Shown: positions 59,255 to 64,000 of the stretch, piece by piece
Position numbering within the stretch: position 1 is the stretch's first letter
Layout of the letters: each line of letters begins with the position of its first letter
Origin: DASSUW01 sp963806395
GTDB lineage: Bacteria; Actinomycetota; Thermoleophilia; Solirubrobacterales; Solirubrobacteraceae
Reading direction: 5' to 3'
NCBI GenBank assembly: GCA_963806395.1
Contig: CAWDYI010000014.1
Location: 1 to 64,000 of the forward strand
DNA length: 64,000 nucleotides
Program-made: the position numbers and the translations under genes
The notes under the pieces: generated by a model
The model's database searches: none
Seen by the model: the letters and a program-made list of their open reading frames with translations, nothing else
Told to the model about the DNA's origin: nothing

Positions 59255-60202
59255 TCACGCGGACGGCAATCGCATGCCCGCAGGCAGCTTCCCGTCGTCG
59301 ATCAGGTGCCGGATCTCAGCCGCGCGGCGCGGGTTGAGGAAGACGTGGCGCTGCCCGACCGACGGCTTCTCGGCCAGCAGCCCGGACTCCAGCAGCGACT
59401 CCCCCACGTCCTGGGCGAGCGCGCGCTCGTTGCCGGCGAACCCGCGCGCGAGGTGCGCGAAGTCGGTGTGGTAGCCGCCCCACTTGCCCATGCCGTCGAG
59501 CCGCTGGAGGATGCGCCGGGCGACGCGGCGGGCGGGATCCGGGTCCTCGTGCGGCCGCACGGCGCGGGTGCCGTCGGCGAGCAGGGCGAGCACGGCCTCC
59601 TCGTGCTCCTCGACCGACCGCGGGTCCTCTGGCCGCCCGCCGAGCCTTGCGACCGCCTCGGCCACGCGCAGCGGATGGTGGGCGCCGATCGGCTCGCGCA
59701 GCTCGGGTCCGTCGAGCAAGCGGACCGGGGCGACGGCGACGCGGGCGCGCAGGCGATCGACGCCGTCCGCGTGGTCGTCGAACGCGAGCGGCGCGAGCTC
59801 CTCGAGGTCGGCCGGGTCGACGCTGCCCGGCAGGCCGACGATCAGGAAGCCGTCGAGGTCCCCGGCGCGCACCTGCAGGTCGCCCGGCCGGGAGGCCGGC
59901 CCCGGCTCACCGAGGTCGACCAGGGCGGCCACGACGGCCGCGACCAGCAGCCACGTGCGCTCGGCGGCCGCCTCGGGATCGGCGCGGAACGCGGCGGCCG
60001 CCGGCGTGGCGGCGAGCAGCATGCCGCCGCCGGCCGCGATCGCGATCTCCACCGGCGCGCCGTGGTAGCCCGAACGCGGCTTCTCGAGCTCGTCGCGGCC
60101 GTGCCGCAGCGCGCCCAGCAGCACGGTGCGCAGGCGCGCGGTGGCGGTCGCCGGCGCGATCGCGCCGCCGAGGGCGAGCAGCTCGGCCGACAGCTCGATC
60201 AA
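59255..60202 (-). CDS. Protein of unknown function
   Basis: 315 residues from a TTG at 60202. Contains LIELSAELLALGGAIAPATATARLRTVLL, a hydrophobic patch AAAERTWLLVAAVVAALVDLGEP, AGDLDGFLIVGLPGSVD and a C-terminal part MGKWGGYHTDFAHLARGFAGNERALAQDVGE with SVGQRHVFLNPRRAAEIRHLI, which may be a winged helix. I do not recognise it. The TTG overlaps the macrodomain stop (TTGA), so the two are coupled and may work together. Followed four bases on by the acyl-CoA ligase. Confidence 0.55.
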   Translation of the reverse strand: MIELSAELLALGGAIAPATATARLRTVLLGALRHGRDELEKPRSGYHGAPVEIAIAAGGGMLLAATPAAAAFRADPEAAAERTWLLVAAVVAALVDLGEPGPASRPGDLQVRAGDLDGFLIVGLPGSVDPADLEELAPLAFDDHADGVDRLRARVAVAPVRLLDGPELREPIGAHHPLRVAEAVARLGGRPEDPRSVEEHEEAVLALLADGTRAVRPHEDPDPARRVARRILQRLDGMGKWGGYHTDFAHLARGFAGNERALAQDVGESLLESGLLAEKPSVGQRHVFLNPRRAAEIRHLIDDGKLPAGMRLPSA

Positions 60203-60696
60203 GCGAGGGCGGCCTCGAACGCCGTGCGTGCCGCCTCGCCGTGGACCGCGAAGACCACGCGCTCGAGCGTCGTGTCGCCGTCGAGATGGCGGCGCACCTC
60301 GTCGACCTCGATCGCGGCCGCCTCGTCGAGCGGGAAGCCGCCGACGCCCGTGCCGAACGCGACCAGCGCGAGGCTGCGCGCGCCGAGTGCTTGTGCACGC
60401 TCCAGCGTCGCCGCGGTGGCGCGGCGGATGATGTCGGCCGACGTCGGGCCGCCGAGCTCCATCGTCGCGGCGTGGATCACCCACGTCGAAGGCATGTCGC
60501 CGGCGGTGGTCTCGACCGCCTCGCCGAGCCCGATCGGCGCCTTCGCCTCGGACTCCGCCTGCACGGCGGGGCCGCCGGCACGGGAGATCGCGCCCGCCAC
60601 ACCACCGCCGTGGAGCAGCCGTGTGTTGGCGGCGTTGGCGATCGCGTCGACCTCGAGTGCTGTGATGTCGGTGTCGAGGACCTCGACTTTCGCCAT
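60199..60696 (-). CDS. Macrodomain protein (ADP-ribose binding/hydrolase)
   Basis: 165 residues with the macro fold: the ligand loop NAANTRLLHGGGVAGAISRAGG at about 18-40 (in two parts) and FGTGVGGFP at about 117-125. The NAAN and GGG motifs match MacroD-type enzymes that remove ADP-ribose or hydrolyse O-acetyl-ADP-ribose. ATG start at 60696, divergent by 18 bases from acylphosphatase. Coupled to the unknown gene downstream. Confidence 0.92.
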   Translation of the reverse strand: MAKVEVLDTDITALEVDAIANAANTRLLHGGGVAGAISRAGGPAVQAESEAKAPIGLGEAVETTAGDMPSTWVIHAATMELGGPTSADIIRRATAATLERAQALGARSLALVAFGTGVGGFPLDEAAAIEVDEVRRHLDGDTTLERVVFAVHGEAARTAFEAALA

Positions 60697-60714
60697 GGGT
60701 CTACGGTACCGAGC

Positions 60715-60993
60715 GTGAGCGAGACCCCCGTCAGGCGCCGGGTGCGCGCCCACGGGCGCGTGCAGGGCGTGTTCTTCCGCGACTCGGTGCGGCGCGAGGC
60801 GACGCGGCGCGGTGTTGCGGGGTGGGCGCGGAACTGCACCGACGGCACCGCGGAGGCGGTGTTCGAGGGGTCGCCGGACGCAGTGGCGGCGATGGTCGAC
60901 TTCGTCCGCGCCGGGCCGGGGCATGCCGAGGTGGCTCGGGTTGAGGAGAGTTCCGAGGATGTCGAGGGCCTGAGCGGGTTCTCGGTCCGCTGA
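60715..60993 (+). CDS. acyP: Acylphosphatase
   Basis: 92 residues. The signature is GRVQGVFFRDSVRREA, with the phosphate-binding Arg in FFRDS, and the catalytic Asn in GWARNCTDGT. It hydrolyses acyl phosphates. GTG start at 60715. The stop codon is two bases before repeat A copy 3. Confidence 0.93.
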   Translation: MSETPVRRRVRAHGRVQGVFFRDSVRREATRRGVAGWARNCTDGTAEAVFEGSPDAVAAMVDFVRAGPGHAEVARVEESSEDVEGLSGFSVR

Positions 60994-60995
60994 CG

Positions 60996-61140
60996 AACGT
61001 CAACTGCGGCATTTAAGGGAGGCAGGATCGGCGCGCGCGCCAGACTGCGTGGCGCCTTTTCGTCGCATATCGACGAAAAGGCGCCAGGGACCTCGGGCGC
61101 GGCCGATCTCGCCGCTTCCCCACCCAGCGCAGTTGACGTT
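60996..61140 (+). repeat. Repeat family A, copy 3 (with 16-base stem hairpin)
   Basis: 145 bases. Perfect ends AACGTCAACTGCG at 60996-61008 and inverted at 61128-61140. The core differs from other copies: a perfect 16-base stem, 61050-61065 with 61071-61086, loop CATAT (TGGCGCCTTTTCGTCG and its complement). An outer stem GATCGGC / GCCGATC (61027-61033 with 61102-61108) encloses it, so the whole core could fold as one cruciform. Lies between acyP and the PD-(D/E)XK-like gene. Confidence 0.85.
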
Positions 61141-61201
61141 CGCCAGGGCGACATAACCGCCGGTTCCGTCAGCCCCGGCGCCTAGCCTGCGACTCACCGT
61201 T

Positions 61202-62512
61202 ATGGAAGCCGCAGCCACCCCACTTCGCCAACCCCGCGTGACCGCGCTGCTCGGGCGCGTGATCATCGAGACCCTGATCGTCGACGACACGGTCGCGGCC
61301 GAGCTCGTGCGGGCGCGGATCGACGCGGGTGAGGATCCGTCGAAGGTGATCGGGGACGCGATCGAGATCGGGGCCCGGGTGCTCGACCGCGAGCAGGCCG
61401 GCGCGACCGTCGAGGTGCTGCGACAGGACCTCGAGAAGACCTCGCGAGACGTGGAGACGCGGCTCGGGCAGACCTCCGAGGCCGTTGTCACCGAGCTGCG
61501 GACGCGGCTCGAGGAGGCGTTCGGGCCCGACAGCGGCCACGTCACCCGCGTGCTGCAGCGCCACTTCGGCGCCGACTCGAGCTCCGCCGTGCAGCACCAG
61601 GTGCGGGCGGCCGTCGCCGAGCTGCTCACCGACTCGCGCGAGAAGCTGTTCAAGCAGTTCTCCTCTGCCGACGAGTCCAACCCGCTCGCCACGTTCCAGA
61701 AGGCCGCCGTCGGGGCGATCCGGCAGTCGTCCGACCAGCAGCACGCCCTGCTGCGCGAGATGAACGGCCGCGTCGGCGCGCTCCAGCTCGAGGTGCAGAA
61801 GCTTCAGGCGGAGAAGGACAAGGCGTTCGAGGTCGCCGCCGAGCACGATCGCTCGACCGCGAAGGGCCGCCCGTACGAGGAGGCGGTGTTCGAGGCCGTC
61901 GAGGCGATCGCGGTCGGACAGGGCGACGACTGCGACGCGGTCGGCGACCTGCGTGGCGTCGGCGGGCGCAAGGGCGACGTGGTCGTGGACCTCGACGGCT
62001 GCGCCGGCCGCCCGCGCGGACGGATCGTGTTCGAGGCCAAGAACTCGAAGAAGTCGCGCAAGGAGGCGCTCGCCGAGCTCGACGAGGCGATGAACCAGCG
62101 CGCCGCCGACTACGGCGTGTGGGTCGTGCCGTCGGAGGACAAGCTGCCCGCGCGCGCCGTCGCGCTGCGCGAGGTCGGCGGCGACAAGCTGTTCGTGGTC
62201 TACGACCCCGAGGACGGCTCGCGCCTGGCGCTCGACGTCGCCTACTCGCTGGCCCGCGCCCGCGTGCTGATGGCCAAGGGCGGCGCCGAGGGACTCGACG
62301 CGTCGGCCCTGCGCGCCGAGGTCGAGCGCGCGATGGTCGCGATGGAGGACGTACGCCGGATCAAGAGCCACCTCACCAGCGCGGTCGGGCAGCTCGAGGA
62401 CGTCAAGAAGATCGTCGGCGACATGGCGGACCGTGTCCGTGGCCACCTCGAGCTGATCGACGCGATGGTCGCCGCCGCCGGCGACGACGACATCGACGAC
62501 GACGAGGGCTAG
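61202..62512 (+). CDS. Coiled-coil protein with PD-(D/E)XK-like nuclease motif
   Basis: 436 residues. The N-terminal half (about 40-215) is helical with a coiled coil (REMNGRVGALQLEVQKLQAEKDKAFEVAAEHD). Residues about 215-320 show KGRPYEEAVFEAVEAIA, GRKGDVVVDLD and RIVFEAKNSKKSRKEAL, the spacing of E..D..ExK in restriction-like folds such as DUF2130/RmuC. A second helical region (about 365-425) and an acidic tail (GDDDIDDDEG) follow. A DNA-acting maintenance or defence role is plausible but unproven. Its stop overlaps the convergent hydrolase stop (CTAG). Confidence 0.65.
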   Translation: MEAAATPLRQPRVTALLGRVIIETLIVDDTVAAELVRARIDAGEDPSKVIGDAIEIGARVLDREQAGATVEVLRQDLEKTSRDVETRLGQTSEAVVTELRTRLEEAFGPDSGHVTRVLQRHFGADSSSAVQHQVRAAVAELLTDSREKLFKQFSSADESNPLATFQKAAVGAIRQSSDQQHALLREMNGRVGALQLEVQKLQAEKDKAFEVAAEHDRSTAKGRPYEEAVFEAVEAIAVGQGDDCDAVGDLRGVGGRKGDVVVDLDGCAGRPRGRIVFEAKNSKKSRKEALAELDEAMNQRAADYGVWVVPSEDKLPARAVALREVGGDKLFVVYDPEDGSRLALDVAYSLARARVLMAKGGAEGLDASALRAEVERAMVAMEDVRRIKSHLTSAVGQLEDVKKIVGDMADRVRGHLELIDAMVAAAGDDDIDDDEG

Positions 62513-63201
62513 CCGAGGAGCAGCGCGGCGAGCTCGTCGGGCGCCGCGATCATCGCGTCGTGCCCGCAGGCGAGCTCGGGCATCGGCCAGCCCGCCTCGG
62601 CGATCCGCCGCTTGGACTCCTCGAGCACCGCAAGCGCCGGCGTCGTGCAGGAGACGTAGCGCTTGTCGGCGATCCGGTCGGCGGCGCCGGTGAGCGCGAT
62701 CGGCTCGACGTACGTGGCGACCGGCTGGGCCGTCAGGCGCGGCTCGACCCACGCGAGATCCGCGTCGGCGACGCCGAGCACGGCGGCAGGAGGAGCGGGC
62801 ATCAGATAGCCCGGATCCGCAGCCGCGGCCTCGCGGTACTGCGGGCCGCGCTCGCCCACGTGATCGGCCATCGTCTCGCCGTCGCGCGGTACGAAGCCGT
62901 CGACCAGCACGAGCCGGGCGATCGCGCCGGCGTGCTGCTCGGCCACGCCGTACGCCACGAACCCGGCATAGCTGTGGGCGACCAGCACGACATCGGAGAG
63001 GCCTTCGAAGCCGAGGTGGTTGACGACGTCGGTGACGTGCGTGCTGAGATCGACCGCGGCACCCGCCAGATGCTTGCGCTCGCCGAGGCCGGTCAGCGTG
63101 GGCGTCGTGACGCGGTGGCCGGCGGCCGTCAGCCGCGGGACCACGCGATCCCAGCACCAGCCGCCGTGCCAGGCACCGTGGACGAGCACGTACGTGCTCA
63201 T
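62509..63201 (-). CDS. Alpha/beta hydrolase (salicylate esterase-like)
   Basis: 230 residues: LVHGAWHGGWCWDRVVPRL, TGLGERKHLAG, nucleophile Ser in AHSYAGFVAYG, and C-terminal His in ELACGHDAMIAAP. Matches the plant-type methylesterase/hydroxynitrile lyase group found also in bacteria. The ATG overlaps the stop of the ABC permease gene (ATGA), an unusual coupling. Substrate unknown. Confidence 0.85.
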   Translation of the reverse strand: MSTYVLVHGAWHGGWCWDRVVPRLTAAGHRVTTPTLTGLGERKHLAGAAVDLSTHVTDVVNHLGFEGLSDVVLVAHSYAGFVAYGVAEQHAGAIARLVLVDGFVPRDGETMADHVGERGPQYREAAAADPGYLMPAPPAAVLGVADADLAWVEPRLTAQPVATYVEPIALTGAADRIADKRYVSCTTPALAVLEESKRRIAEAGWPMPELACGHDAMIAAPDELAALLLG

Positions 63202-64000
63202 GCGCGCGCCGCCCGCCACGCGTCGCGCAGCTTCAGCGACGAGCCGGTGCGCAGGATCCCGCCGGCGTAGATCCGGGCGGCAAGCGGGATCAGCAGGGCG
63301 GCGCCCACGGCGGTCACGAGGAACGAGGCGACGATCTCCCAGGTCGCCACGTCGCCGGTCACGATTCGCGGCGGCATCGTCATCGGTGCTGTCATCGGGA
63401 TGAACGCCGTGATGTGGGCGAGCGTGCCGTCGGGATCCGACTGCACGGCGAAGGCGAGGAAGAAGGAGACGAGGATGATCAGCGTGAGCGGCGTCATCGT
63501 GCTCTGGAGGTCCTCTTGGCGCGGGACGAGCGCGCCCGCGCAGGCGAATGCGCAGGCGTAGAAGGCGTAGCCGACCACGAACCACGCCAGGGCGAGGCCC
63601 GCGGCGCTCAGGACCGTGCCGTCGACATCGAGCGCGCCCGCGGCGGCCGCCGTTCCCAGGCCGATCACCCCGATCAACAGCAGGTTGCCCAGCCCGAGGA
63701 GCCCGAGCCCGATCACCTTGCCGGCGAGCAGGTGCGAGGGCCGGATCGTCGAGAGCACGACCTCGACCACCCGCGAGGCCTTCTCCTCCACCACGCCGGC
63801 TGCGACCCAGTAGCCGTACGTCAGCAGCTGGCCGTAGAGGATCAGCACGATGAAGAACGTCAGGCCGGCCTTGGCGTCCTCGTCGGGGTCGACGGGCTCC
63901 AGCGTTGTGACCTTCAGCGGGTCCGGGGCGAGGATCTCCTGCGCCCGCTGCTCCGGCACACCGGCATCCGCGAGCGCCTGCGCGGCGCTGACCTGGCGGT
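63198..64000 (-). CDS. ABC-2 type transporter permease, C-terminal part (runs off the right edge)
   Basis: About 267 residues are visible; the N-terminus lies beyond the window. After an extracytoplasmic region (SAAQALADAGVPEQRAQEILA) come six membrane helices with YGYWVAAGVVEEKASRVVEVVLSTIRPSHLLAGKVIGLG (in parts), the conserved loop of NatB/YhaP sodium or drug exporters, and a C-terminal RTGSSLKLRDAWRAARA. It would pair with an ATPase gene outside the window. Confidence 0.85.
   Translation of the reverse strand, partial: RQVSAAQALADAGVPEQRAQEILAPDPLKVTTLEPVDPDEDAKAGLTFFIVLILYGQLLTYGYWVAAGVVEEKASRVVEVVLSTIRPSHLLAGKVIGLGLLGLGNLLLIGVIGLGTAAAAGALDVDGTVLSAAGLALAWFVVGYAFYACAFACAGALVPRQEDLQSTMTPLTLIILVSFFLAFAVQSDPDGTLAHITAFIPMTAPMTMPPRIVTGDVATWEIVASFLVTAVGAALLIPLAARIYAGGILRTGSSLKLRDAWRAARA

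Overview
The window is about 73 percent G+C and almost fully coding. The gene content and order suggest a deep-branching actinobacterium of the Thermoleophilia / Solirubrobacterales type. This is inference from a single-curvature set of signs: an actinobacterial SOS box, a deazaflavin (LLM) oxidoreductase, a WhiG/FliA-like sigma factor beside a Xer recombinase, many GTG/TTG starts, and the block rpmF-plsX-acpP-rnc-smc-ftsY-ffh-rpsP-khpA-rimM-trmD-lepB-rplS-lepB-rnhB-yraN-comM-dprA. No rRNA, tRNA, CRISPR array, prophage or insertion sequence was recognised.

Layout. 1-3.5 kb: two divergent regulator/target pairs (MMPL transporter with TetR; SDR with TetR), each with a visible palindromic operator, and a small gene under a perfect SOS box. 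3.6-9.8 kb: a signalling set of a PAS/GAF protein, a hybrid histidine kinase with two receivers and an HPt domain, and a REC-GGDEF-REC protein. 9.8-16 kb: an RNase HI-tryptophan dioxygenase fusion, an EF-G paralogue, a WhiG/FliA sigma factor and XerC/D. 16-22 kb: cell wall and lipid genes (L,D-transpeptidase, epimerase, frameshifted acyltransferase) and ilvD. 23-27 kb: thiD, dprA, comM, yraN. 29-47 kb: the large minus-strand housekeeping block for translation, secretion (Ffh, FtsY, two signal peptidases), chromosome structure (SMC) and lipid synthesis (PlsX, AcpP). 47-57 kb: a regulatory and iron-uptake segment (GGDEF-EAL, MFS, iron ABC transporter with an IdeR/DtxR-like box, PQQ sugar dehydrogenase, membrane protein) lying between rpmF and its usual partner yceD. 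57-64 kb: acyl-CoA ligase, macrodomain protein, acylphosphatase, a coiled-coil protein with a PD-(D/E)XK-like motif, and the start of an ABC-2 exporter.

The most unusual features are two families of intergenic repeats. Family A (four copies near 28.1, 40.3, 54.4 and 61.0 kb) has 13-base inverted ends AACGTCAACTGCG around a variable hairpin core and sits against the 3' ends of genes. Family B (three copies near 16.0, 17.1 and 34.7 kb) is a 38-45 base hairpin-forming repeat; two copies flank the L,D-transpeptidase gene and two lie 16-20 bases upstream of start codons. Other oddities are the RNase HI-TDO fusion, two essential-type genes (sigma factor, rnc) whose only plausible start is CTG, an acidic tail on L19, a His/Asp tail on L32, and two single-base frameshifts.
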